Below, one piece after another: positions 52,069-60,757 of a stretch of DNA of 64,000 nucleotides. The notes under the pieces were generated by a model. It was given only the letters and a program-made list of their open reading frames with translations, did not search any database and was not told the origin of the DNA. Position 1 is the stretch's first letter. Each line of letters starts with the position of its first letter. Position numbers and translations under genes: made by a program. Origin of the DNA: Amnibacterium flavum (GTDB lineage: Bacteria; Actinomycetota; Actinomycetes; Actinomycetales; Microbacteriaceae); assembly GCF_003097495.1 (NCBI RefSeq), contig NZ_QEOP01000001.1:1302001-1366000 (forward strand), in the 5' to 3' direction.

Positions 52069-52178
52069 CGCTCAGCAGGTGGAATCGCCCACTTCCTCTC
52101 GCTCAGCAGGTGAAAGTGCGCTCAGCAGGCGAGATCGGGCGGATTCCTCCTGCTGAGCACGGTTCCACCTGCTGAGCG
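52069..52178. repeat. Five copies of CTCAGCAGG(T) with inverted pair, possible bidirectional terminator
   Basis: Direct copies of CGCTCAGCAGGTG at about 52069, 52100 and 52119, and reverse complements (CCTGCTGAGC) at about 52149 and 52168. The outermost copies form a perfect 16-bp inverted repeat, CGCTCAGCAGGTGGAA (52069-52084) with TTCCACCTGCTGAGCG (52163-52178). It fills the gap between convergent thiL and rsmD. Confidence 0.85.
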
Positions 52179-52189
52179 ACAGGGCAGGG

Positions 52190-52759
52190 CTAGTCCGCGG
52201 CGGTGGTCGCGAAGTGGACCAGCGTCTCGCCGTACGGCCGCTGGCGGAGGACCTCGATGCCCGCGGGCCAGGTCGGCTCGGGGGAGCGGGTGCTCCGCTC
52301 GAGCACGATGTCGGCGTCGGGCGCGAGCCGAGGGACGAGGAGCTCGAGCAGGCGGGTCAGCTCGGTCTCGGCGATGTCGTAGGGCGGGTCGATGAACACC
52401 AGGTCGAAGAATGCACGGGACCGTTCGAGGAACGAGATCGCCGTCCGGTTCTCCACCGTCACCTGAGGCGCGTCGCCTTTCGGGGCCGCCCGCAGGACGA
52501 GCGCCGCGTTCTGCCGGCAGACGGCGACCGCGTCGCTCGCGCGGTCGACGAGGACCGCCGAGGTCGCGCCCCGGCTGACGGCCTCGAGTCCGAGCGCGCC
52601 GGATCCGGCGTACAGGTCCAGCACCCGCGCGCCGTCGGATGCGCCGCGGGAGTCGAGCGAGGAGAAGACGCCCTCCCGGGTGCGGTCGCTCGTGGGCCTC
52701 GTCCCGGAGCGCGGGACCCGCAGCGTGAGGGAGCCGGCGAAGCCCGAGATGATGCGCAT
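52190..52759 (-). CDS. rsmD: 16S rRNA (guanine-966-N2)-methyltransferase
   Basis: 189-aa SAM methyltransferase modifying G966 of 16S rRNA. N-terminal MRIISGFAGSLTL and PTSDRTREGVFSSL are family signatures; SAM motif I is VLDLYAGSGALGLEA and the catalytic motif IV is DPPYD. Normal length. Near-leaderless: TAGTCT (52768-52773, minus) lies 8 nt before the ATG. Usually next to coaD; here separated from it by an acyl-CoA dehydrogenase gene and recG on the other strand. Confidence 0.95.
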   Translation of the reverse strand: MRIISGFAGSLTLRVPRSGTRPTSDRTREGVFSSLDSRGASDGARVLDLYAGSGALGLEAVSRGATSAVLVDRASDAVAVCRQNAALVLRAAPKGDAPQVTVENRTAISFLERSRAFFDLVFIDPPYDIAETELTRLLELLVPRLAPDADIVLERSTRSPEPTWPAGIEVLRQRPYGETLVHFATTAAD

Positions 52760-52862
52760 CGGGATCGAGACTATCGATGGAAGCGACAGCGGACGCGACC
52801 CGTGCCGACGACAGGACTGTTGGGGTCATACAAGCGATTGGCGGCACCGTGTGAGGACTCTG

Positions 52863-52868
52863 CAGAAT
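52863..52868 (+). promoter_or_regulatory. -10-like hexamer CAGAAT
   Basis: CAGAAT ends 6 nt before ATG 52875 and no SD is present. TAGTCT for rsmD lies about 90 bases away on the other strand in the same divergent region. Confidence 0.45.
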
Positions 52869-52874
52869 TCCGGC

Positions 52875-54587
52875 ATGGCCGCCGTCGATCGTGCTCAGAA
52901 GCCCTCGTTCACCAAGTCCCTCTTCCTCGGCCAGGTGGCGAGCGAACTCGTCATGCCGTACCCGCTGCAGAGGGGCGAGGACAAGGCGAACACCGATCGC
53001 CTCGCGGGCCTCGCGCGCGACTACCTCACGACCACCTACGACCCGGTGAAGGCCGAGGCGGACCGCTGGGTCGGCGACGACACGATCCGCGACCTCGGCG
53101 AGCTCGGGCTCCTCGGCCTCTTCGTCGACAAGAAGTACGGCGGACAGGGCCTCAGCCAGTCGGGCTACTGCCGCATCATGGAGGAGTTCGGCCGTGCCGA
53201 CGGCACCCTCTCGGTCGTCATGGGCGTGCACCAGTCCATCGGCACCAAGCCCCTGTTCCTCTACGGGACGGACGAGCAGAAGGAGCGCTGGCTGCCCGAC
53301 CTCGCAGCGGGGCGCAAGCTCGCCGCCTTCGTGCTCACCGAGCCCAATGTCGGGTCCGACGCCTACAACCTCGAGACCTGGGCCGAACGGCAGAGCGACG
53401 GCAGCTGGATCCTCAACGGTCAGAAGCGCTGGATCGGCAACGGCGACCGTGATGTCCTCACCGTCTTCGCACGCAGCGACCTCGGCCATGTCGCCTTCAT
53501 CGTCGAGGGCGGGTCCGAGGGCCTCGAGACCGGACCCCGTTTCGACACGGTCGGCCTGCGCGCCAACCGGCTGCAGCGCATCCGCTTCAACAACGTGCGG
53601 GTCCCGGCGGAGAACCTGCTCGGCGAGCCCGGCGACGGCTTCCGGATCGCGATGAACACGCTCAACAACGGCCGCATGTCGATGGGCACGTCCATCGCGG
53701 GCGGCATGAAGACGTTCCTGCGCCAGTCGATCGAGCACACCTCGACCCGTCGCCAGTTCGATCGCGAGCTCATCGACTTCGAGATGGTCGAGGACAAGAT
53801 CGCGTGGATGCAGACGCAGATCTACGGCATCGAGTCGATGAGCTACCTGACCACGGGTCTCGTCGACGGCGGCCAGGCCGACTTCGCGCTCGAATCGGCG
53901 ATGACCAAGGTGCTCGCGAGCGACACCGGCTGGTACGCCCTGAACCGCGCCTTCCAGCTGCACGGAGGCACCGCGTTCATGTCCGAGCACCCGCTGTCGC
54001 GGGCGCTGAGGGACTTCCGGATCTTCCCGATCTTCGAGGGCGCGAACGATGTGATGCGCGCGTTCACGGCCCTCAACGGGATCAAGGCGCTGTCCGAGCA
54101 CCTGCCCGATGTGAAGAGCATCAGCATCGGCGACCCGGCCAAGGCCATCGGGGTGCTCGCGCCCTACGTGCGCGAGCGGGTCGGCATGCGGCTGCGCCCC
54201 GACCGCCTCGAGGGCGCGCATGCGTCGCTCAGCAAGCAGGTCGGCCAGATCGCCGAGCAGACGGCGCGGCTCCGCTCGTCGGCCGAGGCAGCGCTCCGCA
54301 AGTACGGATCGAAGGTGCAGGAGAAGCAGCTCGTGCAGAAGCGCCTCGCCGACGCCGCGGCGGGCATCTACTCGCAGGTCGCCGCCGTCTCCCGGATCTC
54401 CGCGGTGATCGACCGGGACGGCGCGATCGCGAGCGAGCCCGAGCGCGCGCTGGCGATCAACTTCTGCAACAGCCAGGCGCGGGTGGTCGGACGGGCGTTC
54501 CGCTCGCTCGAGATCAACGACGACAAGCACACCCACCAGATCGGCCGCGCCGCCCGCTCGGCCGGCGGCTACACCTTCGACCTCTGA
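52875..54587 (+). CDS. Acyl-CoA dehydrogenase, long (VLCAD/ACAD9-like) type
   Basis: 570-aa flavoprotein dehydrogenase introducing the alpha-beta double bond in acyl-CoA. The ACAD core (about 60-420) has LGLFVDKKYGGQGLS, FVLTEPNVGSDA, NGQKRWIGNGDRD, and a C-terminal QLHGGTAFMSEHPLSRALRDFRIFPIFEGAND that includes the FAD-stabilising region. An extra ~150-aa helical tail, rich in Gln/Glu/Ala (EGAHASLSKQVGQIAEQTARL), makes it VLCAD-like and possibly membrane-associated. No beta-oxidation partners adjoin it. Start set by the hexamer upstream. Confidence 0.9.
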   Translation: MAAVDRAQKPSFTKSLFLGQVASELVMPYPLQRGEDKANTDRLAGLARDYLTTTYDPVKAEADRWVGDDTIRDLGELGLLGLFVDKKYGGQGLSQSGYCRIMEEFGRADGTLSVVMGVHQSIGTKPLFLYGTDEQKERWLPDLAAGRKLAAFVLTEPNVGSDAYNLETWAERQSDGSWILNGQKRWIGNGDRDVLTVFARSDLGHVAFIVEGGSEGLETGPRFDTVGLRANRLQRIRFNNVRVPAENLLGEPGDGFRIAMNTLNNGRMSMGTSIAGGMKTFLRQSIEHTSTRRQFDRELIDFEMVEDKIAWMQTQIYGIESMSYLTTGLVDGGQADFALESAMTKVLASDTGWYALNRAFQLHGGTAFMSEHPLSRALRDFRIFPIFEGANDVMRAFTALNGIKALSEHLPDVKSISIGDPAKAIGVLAPYVRERVGMRLRPDRLEGAHASLSKQVGQIAEQTARLRSSAEAALRKYGSKVQEKQLVQKRLADAAAGIYSQVAAVSRISAVIDRDGAIASEPERALAINFCNSQARVVGRAFRSLEINDDKHTHQIGRAARSAGGYTFDL

Positions 54588-54603
54588 CGGGCGTTCCGGG
54601 CAA

Positions 54604-54780
54604 GCGCGCACGTTGCGGCGGGCCCCCGACGCCGGAACGTGCGCGCACCGAGCGCCTGCGGAGAACACGACTGGACTTCAGCGATCCTGAGATGGCATTC
54701 CTCTGCTGCGGTCCCGCCGGGCTGTTGCGGTCTCGTCGCGCGCACGTTCCGGCGTGCGGGGCCGTGCGCAACGTGCGCGG
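54604..54780. repeat. Inverted pair of ~43-bp palindromic elements
   Basis: Unit 1 (54604-54646) starts GCGCGCACGTTGCGGCG and ends CGGAACGTGCGCGC; unit 2 (54738-54780) is its near reverse complement, starting GCGCGCACGTTCCGGCG. Each folds on itself into a long GC stem, and the two can also pair with each other across ~90 bp. This is the layout of paired REP elements. The 251-base gap 54588-54838 has no gene. Confidence 0.85.
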
Positions 54781-54826
54781 CGAGCCGGAACGCCCACCAC
54801 AGGGGAGGGGAGTCGGCGCCTGACGG

Positions 54827-54832
54827 TAGCCT
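54827..54832 (+). promoter_or_regulatory. -10 hexamer TAGCCT, leaderless recG
   Basis: TAGCCT ends 6 nt before GTG 54839. Confidence 0.55.
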
Positions 54833-54838
54833 CGACTG

Positions 54839-57013
54839 GTGACCGTCAGTGCCCTCGAGCGAAAGCTCGCCGACCTGCTCGGCGGCCGCACCGCGGCGGC
54901 GCTGCAGAAGGCGTTCGGCATGGTCACCGCCGGCGACCTTCTGGCGCACTATCCCCGGCGCTACGCCAAACGGGGTGAGCTGACCTCGCTGGCCGAGCTT
55001 CCCGAGGGCGAGAACGTCACGATCGTCGCCGAGGTGCGCCGGACGAGCGAGCGCAAGATGCAGTCGCGTCGCGGGTCGGTGCTCGAAGTGGTCATCAGCG
55101 ACGGCCACGGCATGCTCACCCTGACCTTCTTCAACCAGTCCTGGCGCCAGAACGAGCTCCAGCCGGGTGTCCGCGGCATCTTCACCGGCAAGGTCGGCCG
55201 CTACCGGGGTCTCGCCCAGCTCGCGCATCCCGACTACCAGATCTTCGCGGACGCCGAGCTCGCGGGCGGCACGATCGCCAAGGAGTGGACCGACGCTCCC
55301 GTTCCGATCTACCCGGCGACGGCGACGATGCCGACCTGGAAGCTGCAGCAGGCGGTCGAACTGGTTCTCGACGAGGTCGGCCTCGTCGAGGATCCCGTTC
55401 CCGACGACGTCCGCCGCGAACGCGGGCTCATCACCTTCGCCGAGGCGCTCGACCGGATCCACCGTCCCGCGAAAGACCTCGATTGGAAGGCCGCGCGCGA
55501 CGCGCTGCGCTTCCAGGAGGCGTTCGTGCTGCAGACCGCCCTGCTCGAGCAGCGCATGGCGGCCCGGGCCGTGCCGACGACCGCACGCCCGGCAATCGGC
55601 GGGGGCGACCGCGAGGACTTCGACGCCGCGCTGCCGTTCGACCTCACGATGGATCAGCAGCAGGTGGGCGACGAGATCGCGCGCGACCTGGCCCACGAGT
55701 TCCCGATGAACCGGCTGGTGCAGGGCGAGGTCGGATCCGGCAAGACACTGGTCGCCCTGCGCGCCATGCTCCAGGTCTCCGACACCGGCGGCCAGTCCGC
55801 GCTGCTCGCACCGACGGAGGTGCTCGCCGGCCAGCACCTCCGATCCATCGTCAGGTCGCTCGGCCCCGACCTGGCCGCGAAGCTGATGCCGACGCTGATC
55901 ACCGGCCAGATGTCCGCGGCCGAGCGCAAGAAGGCGCTCCTGCGCGTCGTCACCGGTCAGGCCCGCATCGTGATCGGCACGCATGCGCTCATGGGCGACA
56001 AGGTCTCCTTCTTCGACCTCGGGCTCGTCGTCGTCGACGAGCAGCACCGCTTCGGCGTCGAGCAGCGCGAGGCTCTCCGCGCCAAGGGATCGACGCCGCC
56101 GCATGTCCTCGTGCTGACGGCGACCCCCATCCCGCGCACCGTGGCCATGACCGTCTTCGGCGACCTCGATGTGTCGGTCATCCGCGAGCTGCCGGTCGGG
56201 CGAGTCGGGATCGAGAGTTTCGTGGTCGCCCTGGCCGACCACCCGGGCTGGCTTCCCCGGGTCTGGCAGCGCGCCGCCGAGGAGATCGAGGAGGGCCGGC
56301 AGGTCTTCGTCGTCTGCCCCGCGATCGATGACACCTCGGTCGAAGCGGGCAGCGACCTCGAGGAGCCCGACGAGGTCGAAGCGGGAGCGCAGGTCCCGCC
56401 CAAGGCCTCGGTCGAGGGGATCATGAAGGTCATCCCGCAGGTCGAGGCGCTCGCCGGTCGACGCGTCGCGGCTCTGCACGGCCGGATGACCGCCGACGAG
56501 AAGGACGAGGTCATGCGCTCGTTCGCGTCGGGCGGCATCGATCTGCTGGTCGCGACGACCGTCATCGAGGTCGGAGTCGACGTGCCCAACGCGTCGACGA
56601 TGGTCGTGCTCGACGCCGACCGCTTCGGAGTCTCCCAGCTGCACCAGCTGCGGGGGCGTGTCGGTCGAGGGGGGCTGCCGGGTCTCTGCCTGCTCGTGAC
56701 CTCGGCTCCCGCCGAGACGGTCGCGCGGGAACGCGTCGAGGTCGTCGCGTCCACCACGGACGGATTCGACCTCGCTCAGGCCGACCTCGAACTGCGTCGT
56801 GAAGGCGATGTGCTCGGAACCTCCCAGTCGGGCGGGCGTTCGTCGTTGCGTCTCCTCCGGGTCGTCGCCGACGCCGATCTGATCGCCGAGGCGCGCTCGG
56901 CAGCCGAACGGCTGCTCGAGGTCGACCCGATCCTCGCCACCCATCCCGCACTGCGCCAGGCGATCGAACGCCGCCTCGACGATCAGGCGCGGGAGTTCCT
57001 GGCGAAGAGCTGA
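54839..57013 (+). CDS. recG: ATP-dependent DNA helicase RecG
   Basis: 724-aa branched-DNA helicase acting on stalled forks and recombination intermediates. N-terminal wedge/OB part (VTAGDLLAHYPRRY, LTFFNQSWRQNELQPG), Walker A GEVGSGKTLVALRAML, DEQH box in VVVDEQHRFGVEQRE, TATPIPRT, and C-terminal HGRMTADEKDEVMRSF, TTVIEVGVDVPNA, QLRGRVGRGG and QAREFLAKS are all present. An acidic insertion (VEAGSDLEEPDEVEAG) lies between the helicase lobes, as seen in other actinobacteria. GTG start is set by the -10 hexamer. Confidence 0.96.
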   Translation: MTVSALERKLADLLGGRTAAALQKAFGMVTAGDLLAHYPRRYAKRGELTSLAELPEGENVTIVAEVRRTSERKMQSRRGSVLEVVISDGHGMLTLTFFNQSWRQNELQPGVRGIFTGKVGRYRGLAQLAHPDYQIFADAELAGGTIAKEWTDAPVPIYPATATMPTWKLQQAVELVLDEVGLVEDPVPDDVRRERGLITFAEALDRIHRPAKDLDWKAARDALRFQEAFVLQTALLEQRMAARAVPTTARPAIGGGDREDFDAALPFDLTMDQQQVGDEIARDLAHEFPMNRLVQGEVGSGKTLVALRAMLQVSDTGGQSALLAPTEVLAGQHLRSIVRSLGPDLAAKLMPTLITGQMSAAERKKALLRVVTGQARIVIGTHALMGDKVSFFDLGLVVVDEQHRFGVEQREALRAKGSTPPHVLVLTATPIPRTVAMTVFGDLDVSVIRELPVGRVGIESFVVALADHPGWLPRVWQRAAEEIEEGRQVFVVCPAIDDTSVEAGSDLEEPDEVEAGAQVPPKASVEGIMKVIPQVEALAGRRVAALHGRMTADEKDEVMRSFASGGIDLLVATTVIEVGVDVPNASTMVVLDADRFGVSQLHQLRGRVGRGGLPGLCLLVTSAPAETVARERVEVVASTTDGFDLAQADLELRREGDVLGTSQSGGRSSLRLLRVVADADLIAEARSAAERLLEVDPILATHPALRQAIERRLDDQAREFLAKS

Positions 57014-57076
57014 GCGGGCGGTACGGATGTATGACGATCCGTCTCGAAACCGCTCCCACGCCGTCGTCGACGCCGA

Positions 57077-57082
57077 TAGCCT
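57077..57082 (+). promoter_or_regulatory. -10 hexamer TAGCCT, leaderless coaD
   Basis: TAGCCT ends 6 nt before ATG 57089; identical hexamer and spacing to recG. Confidence 0.55.
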
Positions 57083-57088
57083 GAAGTC

Positions 57089-57601
57089 ATGACGAGGATC
57101 GCCGTTGTTCCCGGGTCGTTCGACCCCGTCACGCTCGGACATCTCGATGTCATCGAGCGTGCCGCGAACCTGTTCGACGAACTGCACGTGCTGGTGGTGC
57201 ACAATCCCGACAAGTCGGCGCTGCTGCCCATCGGCCAGCGGGTCGAACTGCTCGAGACCGCTATCGCGGAGGCCGGGCTGAGCCGCAACGTGCGGGTGGC
57301 GTCGTGGAGCGTCGGTCTGCTCGTCGACTACTGCACCGATGTCGGCGCGACGGTGCTGGTCAAGGGCATCCGCTCGCAGGTCGATGTCGCCTACGAGACG
57401 CCCATGGCGATCGTCAACCGCAACCTCGCCCACGTCGAGACGGTGTTCCTGCTGCCCGACCCGGCTCACGCTCACGTGTCCAGCTCGCTGGTCCGCCAGG
57501 TCGCGGCTCTCGGCGGCGATGTCAGCCCCTACGTGCCGCGTGCGGTCGCCGAATACCTGCAGCCCACCACGTCGCGCGACCTGCTCAGCGCCAACGACTG
57601 A
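57089..57601 (+). CDS. coaD: Phosphopantetheine adenylyltransferase
   Basis: 170-aa hexameric nucleotidyltransferase forming dephospho-CoA from 4'-phosphopantetheine and ATP. The signatures [18 protein letters not shown] (T/HxGH motif) and [20 protein letters not shown] are intact, and [17 protein letters not shown] matches the family C-terminus. Length normal. Leaderless start, 75 bases after recG. Confidence 0.97.
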   Translation: MTRIAVVPGSFDPVTLGHLDVIERAANLFDELHVLVVHNPDKSALLPIGQRVELLETAIAEAGLSRNVRVASWSVGLLVDYCTDVGATVLVKGIRSQVDVAYETPMAIVNRNLAHVETVFLLPDPAHAHVSSSLVRQVAALGGDVSPYVPRAVAEYLQPTTSRDLLSAND

Positions 57602-57655
57602 CCCTGTCGTCCGACGGGACGGCTGGGAGCTGACGGGTCCTCAGCCGACCAGTGG

Positions 57656-57661
57656 CAGAAT
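57656..57661 (+). promoter_or_regulatory. -10-like hexamer CAGAAT
   Basis: CAGAAT lies 7 nt before GTG 57669; same hexamer as before the acyl-CoA dehydrogenase at 52.9 kb. Confidence 0.45.
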
Positions 57662-57668
57662 TGGGGAT

Positions 57669-58670
57669 GTGACACAGCTGAGCGTGGGCTACGCGGCCAT
57701 GCTCGAGCGGTTCCCGCCGCGCGAGGCGGTCGAGCTCGCCGAGTATGCCGAGGGCCGTGGATTCTCGGGTGTCATGGCCACCGATCACTTCCAGCCGTGG
57801 ACTCCGACCCAGGGGCAGAGCTCGTTCGTCTGGAACGTGCTCACCGCCGCGGCCGAGCGCACGCGCGGCGACATCGGGACGGGGGCGACCGCGCCGACGT
57901 TCCGCATGCATCCGGCCGTCGTCGCCCAGGCCTCGGCGACTCTCGCCGCCATGTACCCGGGACGGCACTGGCTCGGCATCGGATCGGGTGAGGCGCTCAA
58001 CGAGCACATCACCGGTCAGTACTGGCCCGAGGCGCCCGAGCGGATCAACCGCATGTTCGAGGCCGTCGAGGTCATCCAGAAGCTGTTCGCCGGCTCGCGC
58101 GCGGGCCGCGACGTGAAGCATGCGGGCACCCACTTCAAGCTCGAGTCGTCACGGTTGTGGACGATGCCGGCCGAAGCGCCCCCGATCCTCATCGCCACGG
58201 CAGGGCCGGTGACCGCGAAGCGCGCGGGCCGGCATGTCGACGGCATGATCACCGTCGGTGCACCGCTCGACCGGCTGGCGACGCTGTTCTCCCGTTTCGA
58301 CGAAGGGGTCCGCGAGAGCGGACGCGACCTCGACAGCACGTCGAAGGTGCTGCAGCTGCACCTGTCCTGGGCGCCGACCGACGAGGAGGCGATGGCGAAC
58401 GCGCTCCGCGAGTGGCCCAATGCGGCCATGCGGTTCTCGCGCAGCGACATCCGCTCGCCGTTCGAGTTCGAGCAGCTCGCCCGCCTCGTGCGCCCCGAGG
58501 ACTTCGAGGGCCGAATGCTCGTCTCGAGCGACCCCGACGCGCATCGGGCGCTCATCCAACGCGTCGCCGATCTCGGCGCCGACCGCATCTACCTGCACAA
58601 CGCCGGCCGCGATCAGCGCGGCTGGATCGACGAGTTCTCGCGCAGCGTGCTGCCGGCGCTCACCCGATGA
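57669..58670 (+). CDS. F420-dependent LLM-class oxidoreductase (TIGR03557-like)
   Basis: 333-aa luciferase-like TIM-barrel protein related to F420-dependent glucose-6-phosphate dehydrogenase. It shares [47 protein letters not shown] and the C-terminal [14 protein letters not shown] with Fgd, but the sugar-phosphate-binding part differs, so the substrate is probably not G6P. Next to cofE (50 bases) and fgd, it is almost certainly F420-dependent. GTG start; no better start in frame before the core strand. Confidence 0.87.
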   Translation: MTQLSVGYAAMLERFPPREAVELAEYAEGRGFSGVMATDHFQPWTPTQGQSSFVWNVLTAAAERTRGDIGTGATAPTFRMHPAVVAQASATLAAMYPGRHWLGIGSGEALNEHITGQYWPEAPERINRMFEAVEVIQKLFAGSRAGRDVKHAGTHFKLESSRLWTMPAEAPPILIATAGPVTAKRAGRHVDGMITVGAPLDRLATLFSRFDEGVRESGRDLDSTSKVLQLHLSWAPTDEEAMANALREWPNAAMRFSRSDIRSPFEFEQLARLVRPEDFEGRMLVSSDPDAHRALIQRVADLGADRIYLHNAGRDQRGWIDEFSRSVLPALTR

Positions 58671-58719
58671 CGCCCCGCCGCCCCGACGCAGCCCCGATGA
58701 CCATGAGGAGAGCACACCG

Positions 58720-59520
58720 ATGACCGAGCGGATCACCGTCTGGTCGGTCGCGGGCGTCCCCGAGATCGTCCAGGGCGACGACCTCGTCGCGATCATCGGC
58801 GACGCGATCGCGAACGATGTCGAGGCCGGCGACATCGTCGTCGTGAGCAGCAAGATCGTCTCGAAGGCCGAGGGACGGCTCGTCGCGGCCGACGACCGGG
58901 AGCAGGCGATCACCGACGAGACCGTGCGCGTGGTGGCGACCCGCCCTTACCCGGGCGGCGTCACGCGCATCGTCGAGAACCGACTCGGCATCGTGCAGGC
59001 CGCCGCGGGGGTGGATTCGAGCAATGTCCCCGACGGGCAGGTGCTGCTCCTCCCCGTCGATCCCGACGCATCCGCTCGCTCGATCGCGGCCGGGCTGGGC
59101 GCACGGTTCGGCGTGGCGCTCGGCGTCGTCATCACCGACACCCTGGGGCGCGCCTGGCGGGTGGGTCAGACCGATGCCGCCATCGGCGCCGCGGCGGTCC
59201 GCGTCATCGACGATCTGCGGGGGAGCAGCGATGCCCGCGGCCGCGTACTCGATGTGACGATGCCGGCCGTCGCCGACGAGATCGCCGCAGCAGCCGACCT
59301 CGTCAAAGGCAAGGCCGCCGCCCGCCCCGTCGCCGTCGTCCGAGGACTCGACGCGTTCGTCACCGACCTCGACGAACCCGGCGCCCGCACACTGGTCCGC
59401 TCGGGCGAGTCCGACATGTTCCGACTCGGCAGCGACGAGGCGTACGACGAGGGATTCCGCGACGGATTCGAGTCCGCCTCCACCGAGGACCGCACCCCCG
59501 GCAGCGACGCGGACGACTGA
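58720..59520 (+). CDS. cofE: Coenzyme F420-0:L-glutamate ligase (CofE/FbiB N-terminal type)
   Basis: 266-aa ligase adding glutamates to F420-0. The N-terminal [41 protein letters not shown] and [15 protein letters not shown] are the family signatures, with metal/GTP-binding acidic residues among them. It lacks the C-terminal FMN/nitroreductase-like domain of mycobacterial FbiB, so dehydro-F420-0 reduction must come from a separate protein. The C-terminal tail is acidic and probably disordered. SD GAGGAG is 9 nt before ATG 58720. Likely co-transcribed with the LLM gene upstream. Confidence 0.92.
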   Translation: MTERITVWSVAGVPEIVQGDDLVAIIGDAIANDVEAGDIVVVSSKIVSKAEGRLVAADDREQAITDETVRVVATRPYPGGVTRIVENRLGIVQAAAGVDSSNVPDGQVLLLPVDPDASARSIAAGLGARFGVALGVVITDTLGRAWRVGQTDAAIGAAAVRVIDDLRGSSDARGRVLDVTMPAVADEIAAAADLVKGKAAARPVAVVRGLDAFVTDLDEPGARTLVRSGESDMFRLGSDEAYDEGFRDGFESASTEDRTPGSDADD

Positions 59521-59602
59521 CCCCGCCCGACGAACCCGACCCGACCCGACCATCGACCGCGATCGACAGACGCGTTTCCGACAGCACTTCGAAAGGATCC
59601 CC

Positions 59603-60622
59603 GTGCTTCCCCTGACACTCGGCTACAAGGCCTCCGCTGAACAGTTCGGCCCCCGCGAGCTCGTCGAGCTCGCCGTCGCCGCGGAGGCCCACGGCTTCGA
59701 GACCGCGACGGTGAGCGATCACTTCCAGCCGTGGCGGCACGAGGGCGGGCACGCCCCGTTCTCGCTGACCTGGCTGGCCGCCGTCGGTGAGCGCACCAGC
59801 ACGCTCAAGCTCGGAACATCGGTGCTCACCCCGACGTTCCGCTACAACCCGGCCGTGATCGCCCACGCGTTCGCATCGCTCGGTGTGCTCTACCCCGACC
59901 GCATCATGCTCGGCGTCGGCACGGGCGAGGCCCTCAACGAGATCGCGACCGGTTTCCGCGGCGCCGGCGACCAGGACTGGCCCGAGTTCAAGGAGCGCTT
60001 CGCGCGCCTCCGCGAGAGCATCCGCCTCATGCGCGATCTCTGGACCGGCGAGCGCGTCAGCTTCGAGGGCGAGTACTACAGCACCCACGATGCGAGCATC
60101 TACGACCGGCCCGAGGGGGGTGTGCCCGTCTACATCGCGGCGGGCGGACCCGTCGTCGCCAAGTACGCGGGTCGCGCGGGAGACGGCTTCATCTGCACCT
60201 CCGGCAAGGGCGCCGAGCTCTACGTCGACAAGCTTCTCCCCGCCGTGCGCGAGGGCGCCGAGGCCGCGGGTCGCGACCCCGAGTCGATCGACCGGATGAT
60301 CGAGATCAAGCTCTCCTACGACACCGAGCTCGACCAGGCGCTCGAGAACACCCGGTTCTGGTCGCCGCTGTCGCTCAGCCCCGAGCAGAAGCACTCGATC
60401 ACCGATCCGATCGAGATGGAGAAGGCCGCCGACGCGCTGCCGATCGAGCAGATCGCCTCGCGCTGGATCGTCGGGAACGATGCCGACGAGGTCGCCGACA
60501 AGATCGGCCAGTACATCGACTGGGGCTTCAACAACCTGATCTTCCACGCACCCGGTCACGATCAGCGCCGATTCATGGAGCTGTTCGAGCGCGACCTCGC
60601 CCCGCGCCTCCGGGGTCGCTGA
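59603..60622 (+). CDS. fgd: F420-dependent glucose-6-phosphate dehydrogenase
   Basis: 339-aa enzyme that oxidises glucose 6-phosphate and reduces F420, the main F420H2 source in mycobacteria. Very close to M. tuberculosis Fgd1 by recall: [88 protein letters not shown] and [15 protein letters not shown]. His in SDHFQPW and Glu in GTGEALNE are the known catalytic/F420 residues. GTG 59603 follows AAAGGAT by 5 nt. An 82-base gap separates it from cofE. Confidence 0.95.
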   Translation: MLPLTLGYKASAEQFGPRELVELAVAAEAHGFETATVSDHFQPWRHEGGHAPFSLTWLAAVGERTSTLKLGTSVLTPTFRYNPAVIAHAFASLGVLYPDRIMLGVGTGEALNEIATGFRGAGDQDWPEFKERFARLRESIRLMRDLWTGERVSFEGEYYSTHDASIYDRPEGGVPVYIAAGGPVVAKYAGRAGDGFICTSGKGAELYVDKLLPAVREGAEAAGRDPESIDRMIEIKLSYDTELDQALENTRFWSPLSLSPEQKHSITDPIEMEKAADALPIEQIASRWIVGNDADEVADKIGQYIDWGFNNLIFHAPGHDQRRFMELFERDLAPRLRGR

Positions 60623-60660
60623 ACCGGCCCTGCACGAATCACGGAGCCGAGGCGGGTCTC

Positions 60661-60715
60661 AGCCCGAAATGTGCCGAGTATCGGTCCATTCGGGCTCGGG
60701 TTCCTTGCTTTGTGC
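60661..60715 (+). terminator. Nested hairpin and T-rich tail after fgd
   Basis: AGCCCGAA (60661-60668) pairs with TTCGGGCT (60689-60696), with an inner CCGA/TCGG pairing, followed by the T-rich TTCCTTGCTTTG. Lies 39 bases after the fgd stop and before the P450 gene. Confidence 0.55.
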
Positions 60716-60757
60716 AGGCGACCAGCGATTGGCTTGATGTCGACCCGAGGAGATCAC

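Noticed and set aside
54569-57475. 968-codon minus-strand open frame over recG and coaD
   Set aside because: Antisense shadow of two clearly recognised genes; no domain, no promoter.
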